A stretch of 64,000 nucleotides of DNA from Beijerinckiaceae bacterium (GTDB lineage: Bacteria; Pseudomonadota; Alphaproteobacteria; Rhizobiales; Beijerinckiaceae): assembly GCA_947453205.1 (NCBI GenBank), contig CANGFT010000001.1:1-64000 (forward strand), read 5' to 3'. The position numbers and the translations under genes are program-made. Shown piece by piece: positions 1 through 8,200 of the stretch (positions are counted from its first letter, which is position 1; the number at the start of each line of letters is the position of its first letter). The notes beneath the pieces are model-generated. The model did not search any database. It had not been told where the DNA came from and saw only the letters and a list, made by a program, of their open reading frames with translations.

Positions 1-459
1 ATCACGGCCGATGACTCGCTTCATTATACTGCAGGCGCCGGAACAGGCTCTGATATAACGAAGTTGGTGCTCGCGGGCAAAACTGGCGTAACTGCTGCAA
101 TGAAAGCCGCTCTTACAATGTCGTTCGGCGGCGAGGGTGATTTGAGCGCCATCAAATATAGCGACATCCTGTCGGGCGACAACGCCTACAGCGCTCTGGG
201 CGCCATCGACAGCGCGATGTTGACGGTCAATGCGCAGCGCTCCGCCATGGGCGCCGTCATCAGCCGCCTCCAGTTCGCCCAGGACAACCTGTCGAACGTC
301 GCCGCCAAGGCCGCGGAATCCCGCAGCCGCATCGAAGACACCGACTATTCGATGGCGACGACGGAGCTGGCCAAGCGCAACATCATCCAGCAGGCGGCCC
401 AGGCCATGCTCGCCCAGGCGAACCAGGCTCCCCAGCTGGTGCTCCAGCTCCTCAAGTAA
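1..459 (+). CDS. fliC: Flagellin, C-terminal part (partial)
   Basis: The reading frame is open from the first base of the window, so the 5' end lies outside it. The last ~100 residues are a typical flagellin C-terminal D0/D1 region: a long amphipathic helix with LQFAQDNLSNVAA, then ESRSRIEDTDYSMATTELAK, then a Q/A-rich end with QAAQAMLAQANQAPQ. This part packs into the inner tube of the filament and carries the export and polymerisation surface. A strong intrinsic terminator follows 31 bp downstream and fliD comes next. The family is clear; the symbol is given by family because the N-terminus cannot be seen. Confidence 0.93.
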   Translation: MTADDSLHYTAGAGTGSDITKLVLAGKTGVTAAMKAALTMSFGGEGDLSAIKYSDILSGDNAYSALGAIDSAMLTVNAQRSAMGAVISRLQFAQDNLSNVAAKAAESRSRIEDTDYSMATTELAKRNIIQQAAQAMLAQANQAPQLVLQLLK

Positions 460-490
460 GCTTGGGATCACCGACGAAAAATTGACAGGA

Positions 491-515
491 GGGCGGGGAC
501 TATCCCCGCCCTTTT
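491..515 (+). terminator. Intrinsic terminator after flagellin gene
   Basis: A nine-base-pair GC-only-plus-one stem, GGGCGGGGA / TCCCCGCCC, closes a three-base loop and is followed directly by TTTT. It separates the flagellin transcript from fliD. Confidence 0.9.
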
Positions 516-549
516 GCGTTCTGGCGCTGGAGATCGGCCTTGCTTCGGC

Positions 550-565
550 TGGCCCATAAATTGCT
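550..565 (+). promoter_or_regulatory. Sigma-54 promoter of fliD
   Basis: TGGCCC-ATAAA-TTGCT matches the -24/-12 consensus TGGCAC-N5-TTGCW, with the invariant GG and GC ten bases apart. The predicted transcript start (about 575) lies only about 12 bases before the fliD ATG, so the Shine-Dalgarno GGAGG (577-581) would be almost at the 5' end of the RNA. Confidence 0.7.
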
Positions 566-586
566 AGATCCTTCCCGGAGGCAATC

Positions 587-2017
587 ATGGTCGCTATTTC
601 CCAGAATATCGTCAATAGTCTGACAGGCGGCACGCTGGACATCCAGAAGCTCGCCACAGACCTCACGAATGCGGTGAAGGCGCCGCAGCAGGCGGCGATC
701 GACTCGCGCAAGACTCTTGCCAATGCGCGCATCTCCTCGATCGGCAAGATCATGAGCTCGGCGAACCAGCTCAAGACGGCCATGGCGAATTATGGCGATC
801 CCAAAAACGTCGCCTATAAACTGTCCACAGACCCCAACGCCTCATTCCAGTTTCACGCGTCCGCCCAGGCGCGGGCGGTTGACTTCAGTTTTCAGGTCAA
901 TCATCCGGCATCGACCAATTCAGTCATGCTGGCGGGCTTTCCGGCCGATGGAACCCTGGCGGGCGCGGATGGCGTCGGCGTGCTGAACATCTATTCGGGC
1001 ACGAAGCCTGCCGATCCCACCGAAGGCAGGACGCTCCTGAAGTCCTTTAAACTGTCGGATTATGCGACGCTCGACGATCTCAAGAGCGCGATCCAGAAGG
1101 AGACGGGCTTCAGCGCATCGATCGTGAGTTCGGGCACGGGCGCAGGCGCCCTGAACTATCTCACCATCAGCCACGGCCTCGGCGTCGACAACAAATTTTT
1201 CGTCGACACCGTGAAGGACGATGGCTCGCCATTGACGGATGGCCTGCAGCTCCTGAGCGAGGCGGGAGCCCAGAGCAACGGACAGGATGCAGAGATCAGC
1301 TACAATGGTGTGATCTTCACCTCGCCCAACAACACCTTCGCCAATCTGGTCCCCGATCTCCAGATCAACATCAACGCGAATACGCCTGCGAACACGACGG
1401 TTCACTTGTCGACGACCAACAATACGGACGTATGCAAAGGGGCTTTGCAGGATATCGTCACCGCCTACAACATGCTTCTTGAGACGGTCACGACGGAAGC
1501 AAAATATGACAAGGATGTGACCAAGCGCGGCGGTCTCGCCAACGACTCCATCGTGCGGGGCCTGTTAAGCCAGATGCGCAAGCTGAGCACCGATCCGATC
1601 CAACTGGCCGACGGGAAATCGGTGACCCTCGCTGAGGTCGGCGTGAGGACAAACCTCGATGGATCCCTCGCCCTTGATACGACGAAGCTCAACCAGGTCG
1701 TCGCCTCCAGTCCAGGGCTGCTCGAATCCGTCATGGCCTCTGGCGCGTCAGCCGGCGCCATCGAACGGTTCACCAAACTGACCGATGTGGTCGTCGGCCC
1801 GTCATCATCGTTCACCACCATCCAGAACTCGGTGACGAATTCGGATCTGCCCAAGATTGCGGCCGATCAGTTAAAGCTCGACGATCAGATGACGGCGCTG
1901 ATGGATAAGTATCTCAAGCAATTTTCAGCGATGCAGACGATCGTGCAGGCCTCCAAGACCACGCAGGACAGCCTCACACAGTCGATGGCCGCCTGGACCG
2001 CCGGGCTGAAGGGTTAA
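587..2017 (+). CDS. fliD: Flagellar filament cap FliD
   Basis: This 476-residue protein has the FliD architecture. The N-terminal helical region (about 1-95) is followed by beta-rich domains and a C-terminal helical region with SVTNSDLPKIAADQLKLDDQ and a Met/Gln-rich end. The segment DAEISYNGVIFTSPNNTFANLVPDLQI is the usual FliD signature around the central domain. FliD caps the growing filament outside the cell and folds incoming flagellin. The ATG is preceded by GGAGG six bases upstream and by a sigma-54-type promoter. It lies directly after the flagellin gene, the common fliC-fliD order. Confidence 0.93.
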   Translation: MVAISQNIVNSLTGGTLDIQKLATDLTNAVKAPQQAAIDSRKTLANARISSIGKIMSSANQLKTAMANYGDPKNVAYKLSTDPNASFQFHASAQARAVDFSFQVNHPASTNSVMLAGFPADGTLAGADGVGVLNIYSGTKPADPTEGRTLLKSFKLSDYATLDDLKSAIQKETGFSASIVSSGTGAGALNYLTISHGLGVDNKFFVDTVKDDGSPLTDGLQLLSEAGAQSNGQDAEISYNGVIFTSPNNTFANLVPDLQININANTPANTTVHLSTTNNTDVCKGALQDIVTAYNMLLETVTTEAKYDKDVTKRGGLANDSIVRGLLSQMRKLSTDPIQLADGKSVTLAEVGVRTNLDGSLALDTTKLNQVVASSPGLLESVMASGASAGAIERFTKLTDVVVGPSSSFTTIQNSVTNSDLPKIAADQLKLDDQMTALMDKYLKQFSAMQTIVQASKTTQDSLTQSMAAWTAGLKG

Positions 2018-2043
2018 ACTGACGTCATCAAAGGAGATGAAGC

Positions 2044-2232
2044 ATGCAGAAGTATGTCGTCAAATGGTTGGTCGATGGCGAAATGATCGTCGAGGCGCCC
2101 GACCTTGAGAGCGCCGAGCGGGTTGTTCAGCAGCAGCTTGTGCTGACCATCACCAATCCCGACAAATGGCCTGTTGAACTTGGTGCGAATGGCATCCAGG
2201 GCGCCGCCACCCCTATGGAAGATCAGGTTTGA
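2044..2232 (+). CDS. Small protein of unknown function after fliD
   Basis: A 62-residue acidic soluble protein with no signal peptide or membrane segment. It begins with a beta-strand-like stretch (KYVVKWLVDGEMIVEAPDLESAE). AGGAGATGAAGC (2031-2042) supplies a good ribosome site before the ATG. It starts 26 bp after fliD and ends 14 bp before the next gene, so the three are probably one operon. I do not recognise a family. Its place next to fliD would fit a filament accessory or regulatory protein, but that is only context. Confidence 0.6.
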   Translation: MQKYVVKWLVDGEMIVEAPDLESAERVVQQQLVLTITNPDKWPVELGANGIQGAATPMEDQV

Positions 2233-2246
2233 AAGTTGCGTGATCC

Positions 2247-2786
2247 GTGAAAGCACCTCGCAAAGGGGCCTCGTCGCCCGTCAATAAGCTCGAGGCGCTC
2301 GACCTTTCGAATTTGTCGGAAGAGGAGCGCCTGTCTGCTGTTGCCGAGGTGCGTGCGCTCATCGGCGATATGACCGCGGAAAAGCGCCTGGATGCGTCCG
2401 TGTTGGAGCGCAAGCTTGCTTTGTTGCGGCTCTGGCAAAAGCTGGTGCAGCTGCGGATCGCCGACGTCAGGGATGACAAGCCCCCACCGGAGGTTAAGCC
2501 TGCGGTGGCGCGCATGTTCCCGCCAGAGGCTGAGCCAGAGCCTGTCGAGGCGCCTGCGCAAGAGGCGGCTCCGGCGCCTGCGCCAAAGCGCAAGGGCGCG
2601 GCGCAGATTTCTGTCAAGCTCAGTGAAGAGGCTGTCATCAAGGGCAAGACACATGCTGCCGATTCGGTCGTTCAGGTGTCGCGCAAGGAGGCGGATGGCC
2701 TTGTTGAAGCTGGCAAGGCTGTCGTCGTTGACGAGGCTGCCAAGAAAGCCCCCGCAGATGAAGCGGCGGAGGCCGCTGCGTCCTGA
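2247..2786 (+). CDS. Unknown charged protein with Ala/Pro-rich middle
   Basis: A 179-residue protein from a GTG start. Residues ~10-70 look helical and charged (SEEERLSAVAEVRALIGDM and VLERKLALLRLWQKLVQLR), which could be coiled. Residues ~75-115 are a low-complexity Pro/Glu/Ala linker, and the end is Ala/Lys-rich. No signal peptide or membrane helix is visible. It is probably the last gene of the fliD transcript, because a perfect stem-loop terminator follows 16 bp later. No family is recognised. The charged helical N-terminus could suit a chaperone or binding partner, but nothing in the sequence proves it. Confidence 0.6.
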   Translation: MKAPRKGASSPVNKLEALDLSNLSEEERLSAVAEVRALIGDMTAEKRLDASVLERKLALLRLWQKLVQLRIADVRDDKPPPEVKPAVARMFPPEAEPEPVEAPAQEAAPAPAPKRKGAAQISVKLSEEAVIKGKTHAADSVVQVSRKEADGLVEAGKAVVVDEAAKKAPADEAAEAAAS

Positions 2787-2801
2787 TTTTCAGCTATTTT
2801 G

Positions 2802-2838
2802 AGATCGGCCTCTTTCGCGAGAAAGGGGCCGATCTTTT
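2802..2838 (+). terminator. Intrinsic terminator of fliD operon
   Basis: AGATCGGCCTCTTTC (2802-2816) pairs with GAAAGGGGCCGATCT (2821-2835) over 15 positions with one G-U pair and a GCGA tetraloop, followed by TTTT overlapping the stem end. It sits between this operon and the convergent transglycosylase gene. Confidence 0.9.
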
Positions 2839-2848
2839 GTGCGCGACT

Positions 2849-3835
2849 TCAACGAGGGTCCGTCGCCTTCAGGATCAGGCGGGCGCCTGAGGCGAGCGGC
2901 GAAACGCCTTGTTCGCTCATGGCGTCATGGTCGTCATTGGCGGAGGCCGCGCGCGATGCGTCACGTTCATGAGGCTGCCCAACCTGGGCCATCCCGCTGT
3001 CGTGATCGACGAGCGAAAAATTCTTCAGATATTGAGTGAGCGCGTCCTCGGTGAGCGGCATAGGCGCTAGCGGTTCGGAGGCGGCGCCGTCGCTGGCCGC
3101 CTGCTGCTGGCGTTGCTGCGCGCTTGCCGAAAGGACGTTTGCAACCACTTCCTTCAGGCGCGCTTCGAGGGCGCCGGCCTGCTCCATGACCGCGGCCGCG
3201 CCTTCCTTGATCGCAGGGGTTGCGGCTGCAGACGTCGCGGCGGCGTCCGCAAATTTCTGTGCGAAGCGATTATAAATATCGAGATAGGAAAGCGGCGTTC
3301 TGTTGTTGAAGAAAACGCTGGTGTTGGCCGCCGCCGCGGCAGGAAGCGCCTTGGCGGCCGGCTCAAGCGGCTTGTCGCGCAAGCCGTTCAGGAAGGTGTT
3401 GGCGCCGCTCGCTCCGAGAAAATGCGCCATGTAAAGTTCGGTTGGCCCGATGGATTTGTGTCCTGCGGCAGCCAGAAGCTGCGCGTTGTCAGCCGCCAGA
3501 TGCGCCGCAAGCGCTGTCGCCAGATATGGCTCCTGACGCTTATTCAAGATTTGCGCGCGCTCGGCGTTTGAAATCATTTTCGAACGAAGGCTCTCGGCTT
3601 CAGACGCAAGGCCAACCTTGTCGCCATGGCGCATGACCACATTCATCCAGGTGCCGGAGGTGAACTGGAATAGGCCTGCAGCCGAGCTCGTGGAGGCTCT
3701 GGCGGCAGGGTTGAGCCCGCTCTCCAGTTTCGCCTGATTGAGAAGATATCTGAAGTCGGCGTTCTGAGAGTCCGCCACCTTGCGGATTGTGGAGATGATT
3801 TGATCGCGTGTGTCCGAAACCGCTTGAATTGGCAT
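2849..3835 (-). CDS. Lytic transglycosylase (SLT domain), probably flagellar
   Basis: This 328-residue protein has an SLT-type fold in residues ~20-110. The catalytic Glu is in NQAKLESGLNPAAR, followed by SSAAGLFQFTSGTWM and, later, YLATALAAHLAADN and LYMAHFLGASGA. The remaining C-terminal half is Ala-rich linker and helical sequence. It should cleave peptidoglycan so that the rod can cross the wall. The cluster's FlgJ has only the rod-binding half, so this enzyme probably supplies the missing activity. The ATG at 3835 is chosen because GCGAGGA lies 10 bases upstream and a sigma-54 site lies further up; an in-frame Met farther upstream would be above the promoter. Confidence 0.85.
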   Translation of the reverse strand: MPIQAVSDTRDQIISTIRKVADSQNADFRYLLNQAKLESGLNPAARASTSSAAGLFQFTSGTWMNVVMRHGDKVGLASEAESLRSKMISNAERAQILNKRQEPYLATALAAHLAADNAQLLAAAGHKSIGPTELYMAHFLGASGANTFLNGLRDKPLEPAAKALPAAAAANTSVFFNNRTPLSYLDIYNRFAQKFADAAATSAAATPAIKEGAAAVMEQAGALEARLKEVVANVLSASAQQRQQQAASDGAASEPLAPMPLTEDALTQYLKNFSLVDHDSGMAQVGQPHERDASRAASANDDHDAMSEQGVSPLASGARLILKATDPR

Positions 3836-3867
3836 ATCCGCATAGTCCTCGCTGATAACTAGTGATG

Positions 3868-3883
3868 AGCAATTTTCAAGCCA
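3868..3883 (-). promoter_or_regulatory. Sigma-54 promoter of transglycosylase gene
   Basis: On the minus strand the site reads TGGCTT-GAAAA-TTGCT, keeping the invariant GG and GC at the correct distance. The start codon is about 33 bases downstream of the -12 element, leaving a leader that contains the ribosome site. Confidence 0.65.
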
Positions 3884-3952
3884 GATCATAGCCTTGCGCG
3901 ATTTGTGATTTTGAAATACAATTATAATGAAAAATGAAAATCGGACAGGCCC

Positions 3953-4402
3953 ATGGACATCTTTGTTACAGTCATGTTGATTGCCATGATCTTGTTGGTG
4001 GTCGTCGTCGGCGCTGCTGTCTTCGTGCAGCAGAGCGGCACGCTTCGCGAAATCCAGAAAAAGCTCGACATGGCGCAGGAGCACGAGAAGAAGCGCAAGG
4101 ATCCGGAGATCCTTCGGCGCGAACGTGTCGCGCTTCTCGATCCGCTCATGCTTCTGGAATCCGAGCTGCACAAGAGGAAGCCGCAGGAATTGACCCCGGA
4201 GGAGATCGATTTGATCGCCACCTCCCGAGCCCGCATCATCGCCATTTCTGATGATCTGAAGGCGGCCAATGACTGGCTTGGCGCGCCTTATGATCTTGAA
4301 TGGTTCGAATATCTCGAACGCATTCCGTTGCTAAGGACCGCCTATCTCAATTCCGGCTTTGCGGATGTGGCGCCGCTGGAGCAGATCACTTCAGGTAATT
4401 GA
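3953..4402 (+). CDS. Unknown membrane-anchored protein
   Basis: A 149-residue protein with one N-terminal membrane helix (about residues 5-27, LIAMILLVVVVGAAVFV). A basic/acidic coiled-coil-like segment (~30-75) and a cytoplasmic-looking C-terminal region rich in Leu, Trp and Tyr (NDWLGAPYDLEWFEYLERIP) follow. It is divergent from the transglycosylase gene and its last 17 bp overlap the end of flgL on the other strand. The upstream region is AT-rich with a TATAAT-like box (3923-3928) but no well-spaced -35. No family is recognised; flagellar function is suggested only by location. Confidence 0.7.
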   Translation: MDIFVTVMLIAMILLVVVVGAAVFVQQSGTLREIQKKLDMAQEHEKKRKDPEILRRERVALLDPLMLLESELHKRKPQELTPEEIDLIATSRARIIAISDDLKAANDWLGAPYDLEWFEYLERIPLLRTAYLNSGFADVAPLEQITSGN

Positions 4403-5288
4403 ACAGCGACAGGTCCGAGATCTTCACGAAGGAGGCCTGGGCGGCGTTGATGGTGGTCATCTTCTGCGTGAGCTCGCTGATGGCCTTCTCCATATTCGTA
4501 TCTTCAAGAATCGAGATCTGGGATGTCGTTGCGGTCTGGGTGCTTTGAAGCTTCTGCGCCGCCGTATCGAGAATCGCCGAGCGCGAGCCCACAAGGGCGA
4601 GTTGTGCGGTGACATGTTCAAGCGCTGAAGCGATTTCATCCCTGCCGGTGGCGGGCGAGTCGCCATTTGCAAGCGCATCACCCATCTCTTTGACGATTTC
4701 GAAAACGGACTTCGACTGCGCGCCGCTCATGGGCACACGATCGAAGACTTCATGACCGGACAGGCCCACGACAATTTTCTCATGGTCGCCAACCGCCTGC
4801 TGCGTCTCATAGGCGTCGCCTCGATAAATGACTGCGCCATCGACCGTTTTCTCGAATGCTGCCTCAGACTGGTAGCCGCCGAAAATAGGCTGGCCGTTGG
4901 CGTCGAGCGTGTTGGCGAGGTCGTAGAGGCTATCCCCAAGGCCCTTGACCTCTGTCGACATCAATTTGCGGTCAGCGACGGTCAATGTGTCATTGGCGCC
5001 CTGGATGGAAAGCTCATGCAGGCGTGTGATGATGTTGGTGGCCTGGTTGAGCGAGCTTTCTTGAAGCGATAAACGCTGGCGCGCCACGTCGATGTTGCGG
5101 CTGTATTGCTGAAGCCTCGAATCGCGCGCCTTCAGCAGGGCCAGATCGGAGAATGCCACGGGATCGTCGGACGCGATGTTGACCTTTTTGCCGGTGGAGA
5201 TTTCTTCCTGAAGCTTGACTGTCTGCGTCTTCAGTTCCTGAAGATTCTCGGTGTTCTGGCGGAAAAAAGCGCTGGTGCTGATCTGCAT
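4386..5288 (-). CDS. flgL: Hook-filament junction protein FlgL
   Basis: At 300 residues this is close to the usual FlgL length. The flagellin-like N-terminus carries QEEISTGKKVNIASDDPVAFSDLALLKAR and the C-terminal helix carries SQISILEDTNMEKAISELTQKMTTINAAQASF. FlgL (HAP3) joins FlgK at the hook tip to the flagellin filament. It is the last gene of the long minus-strand flgB-to-flgL series and starts 8 bp after flgK. Unlike its neighbour FlgK it is not enlarged. Confidence 0.93.
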   Translation of the reverse strand: MQISTSAFFRQNTENLQELKTQTVKLQEEISTGKKVNIASDDPVAFSDLALLKARDSRLQQYSRNIDVARQRLSLQESSLNQATNIITRLHELSIQGANDTLTVADRKLMSTEVKGLGDSLYDLANTLDANGQPIFGGYQSEAAFEKTVDGAVIYRGDAYETQQAVGDHEKIVVGLSGHEVFDRVPMSGAQSKSVFEIVKEMGDALANGDSPATGRDEIASALEHVTAQLALVGSRSAILDTAAQKLQSTQTATTSQISILEDTNMEKAISELTQKMTTINAAQASFVKISDLSLFNYLK

Positions 5289-5296
5289 GGCGAACC

Positions 5297-8200
5297 TCAG
5301 AACGATTTCAGAATGGTTGAGAACATGTCACGCGCGGCCATGATGACCTGCGCGGCGGCCTGATAGGCCTGCTGGAAGCGGATGAGGTCCGCTGCCTCGC
5401 GATCCAGGTTGACGCCGGTCTTGGCTTCATAGGCTGATTTTAGATCAGATGCAGCCTGGGCGGCGGATGTCGCATTGTTGGATGAGGCTGATACTGATGA
5501 GCCAAGTTTCGCCGTCACGCCTGCATAGACGTCCTGAAAAGAGCCTTGCCCCTTGCCGACGAGTGAGGTTAGAGCGAGATCGGCGATGCGCAGGGCGTTC
5601 CGATTGTCCGACGAGCGTGTGCCATCGTTTCTGATGGTGAATATATCCCCCCCCTTGGCCGCTCCATGAATGGTGAAGCTCATGCCCTGATAGGTGATGG
5701 GCGAGTCCTGACGCCAGTTACGGTTGGCGAGGCTGACGCCTGTCGCGGGATCGAAGATCTCCAGACGCATGCTGTCGAGGATGCGGATTTCGAGATCCTG
5801 CGGCGGGGGCTTGTCGGCCGTTTTAGTGTCGGCCACGACATTGGCTGAAATCCGCTTCAACCCATCTGGCGCGCCGGTCAGGGCGACGATGAGGTTCTCT
5901 CGAATGCCATCCTTGAAGCTGATCGACTGGCCGACGCGCGAAACGGTGGCCGAGGAATCGACAAGAGCGCCGGCGCGATCAGTCGCCGTCGAAGTGAGCC
6001 TGATTCGTGCGCCTGCGATGGCGTTGTCAAAGCCATCGCCGCGGAAGCCAAGCGTTTGCGCTGCGCTGGCGGCGTCGGCTGTGGAGACCTTCACCTGAAA
6101 TCCCGTGCTCGTTGAGCTCAGCACGAGACGGTCGATCTGAGAGTCATAAGACCAGGAAACGCCGCTATCGGCGTCTGTTCCCGAAAGGCCGTTGATCAAA
6201 AACGTGCTGTCACCCCCATCATCGGTCGTGACGGTGATCGGCGCCCCGCCGTCGGCGCCAAGCATGCTGGGAACGAGATTGTTGGTGGCGACGACTTCGT
6301 TGCCCTGTGCTTCAGCCCCGGTGAATCCAAGCGCAGACGCGAGAGCCTTGGTTGTGGGCGATCCTGCATCAATCTGGAAGGTCGGATCGGCGCTGGTGAG
6401 CCGCAGCTTTCCATCGGGCGTCATCGACCAGGTGATTCCATTATAGGACCCGTTCGTGCCGTTGATGGTGAGAATCTGCGTCCCGATCTGGTCGCCTCTC
6501 ACCTGCAGACGTGGCCGCTCGCCAGCAAGAATCGCTTGCGTCAGGGAATTGGCGCTGGCGATGGTGCTCTCGATCTTGAGATCGAGATCCGAGCCACGGA
6601 AGCCCAGCGACTGCGCTGCTGAGCGCTGAGTGTCTGTCTCGCCCTTGATGACGATGGGGGCGTCGCTGGTGAGGGTGAGCTTCCCATTGTTCAGCGTCCA
6701 TGAAACGCCGCTGGCGGAGGGCGTCGCGGGCCCTGAGGCGCCGTTGATGGAAAGCGAATAAGTCGTGGGCACGCCGCCATTGTTTTTGGCGAAGGTGAGT
6801 GCGACAGGCGCTGCTGCCAGCATGGATGCGGCCAGATTCGCCCCTGCAGTTATGCGCTTTCCTGGCTGGCTGCTGGAGAAGCCCAGAGCCGTCGCAAGCG
6901 CATTGTAGGGCGAGGCCGTGACCACATGCATCGCAGCATCATCGCTCGACAAGGAGAGGCGCCCATCTGCATAGGACCAGTTGACGCCATGGCTTGCGCC
7001 GCTCGGCCCATTGATGACAAGTTCAAAGTCACCGTTGGAGGTTGAGACCTGCAGGTGAGGTTTGCGTTGCGCGAGCAGCGCCTCGCCAAGGTCTTGCGCG
7101 CTCGTCAGCGTGGCGGCGGCAGGGGCGCCGTTGGTGAAGCCAAGGGTGGCGAGGCCGATGGGAGAGCCTTGCACGCCAGTGATCGCTGTACCCGCCTGTT
7201 CGGCGCCGGAGAAGCCGAGCGTATTGGCGAGCGTGGTCTTTTGCGCGGTCGAGACATCGACCTGCATCGTCGCGTCGCTGCTGGTCAGGGTCAGCTTGCC
7301 ATCGGCGACCGACCACGAGACGCCCTTGCTGGTTCCGATCGGCTTGTCGATGGTCAGCTGCACTGTGCCAAGTTGCGCGCCTGTCACGAAGAGCGTCGGC
7401 CTTTTTTCGGCAAGCAAGGGCGCTGTGAGGATATTGGCGGGTGTGATGGACACTGTTGGAATGGTCGTGCGAAGCCGTTGCGGCGTCGTGATCATCACAC
7501 GGCCGCCGCTTACAAGGCTCACCTGCAGATCGCTCGCGCCCCCAAGGTCAAAGGTGCCGGTCTCCCGCAGCAGGCTGCTTGTACTGGCTGCGGTGATCTT
7601 GGCGCTGGCGGGTTCGGACCCCGTGAAGCCTAATGCAGCAAAGTCATCTTTCGAATTATCAATCGTTATATTGGAGCCATCTTTGCTGGATACCTCCAGT
7701 CTGCCATTCACATAGGCCCACTGGACGCCATTGCTGGACCCGCTGGGCTTATCAATGATGATTTCTTGCGAACCGATGCTGGTGCCCGTCACAGCGAGCT
7801 TGAGGTTGCGCGTCTCCTGAGAGCGGTTGAACGTGATCGTGTGGGGCTCGCCGCCGTCAATGGATACATTGAAGGCGATGGTCGGCGTCATGGAATCAGT
7901 GAAGTTGATGGGCGAGCCAAGCCAGGCGTAGCGGCCAGCCTGCGCATTCAACTGGTCGGCCAGCGCCGATGCGATCTCGGCCGGGCCTGCGCCTGCGAGC
8001 TGGTCGCCAGCCACACGCACGGGCGCGAGGCCGTCGATTTTCATCGCATAGACAGCGCCTGCTTTGGTCTTGTCGCCATATCCAGCCTGGGGCATGTCGA
8101 AGGCGGATTGGGACGCGACGTCGATCGTCGTGCTTGCGCCGCTGGTGACCGGCTTCAGAAGGGGATCGGCGGTGAAGACATTGACGCCGGGATAGCCGGT

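Noticed and set aside
2849-4171. Longer 440-residue version of the transglycosylase
   Set aside because: The extra N-terminus is His/Asp-rich antisense sequence of the 3953 gene and would start above the sigma-54 promoter.
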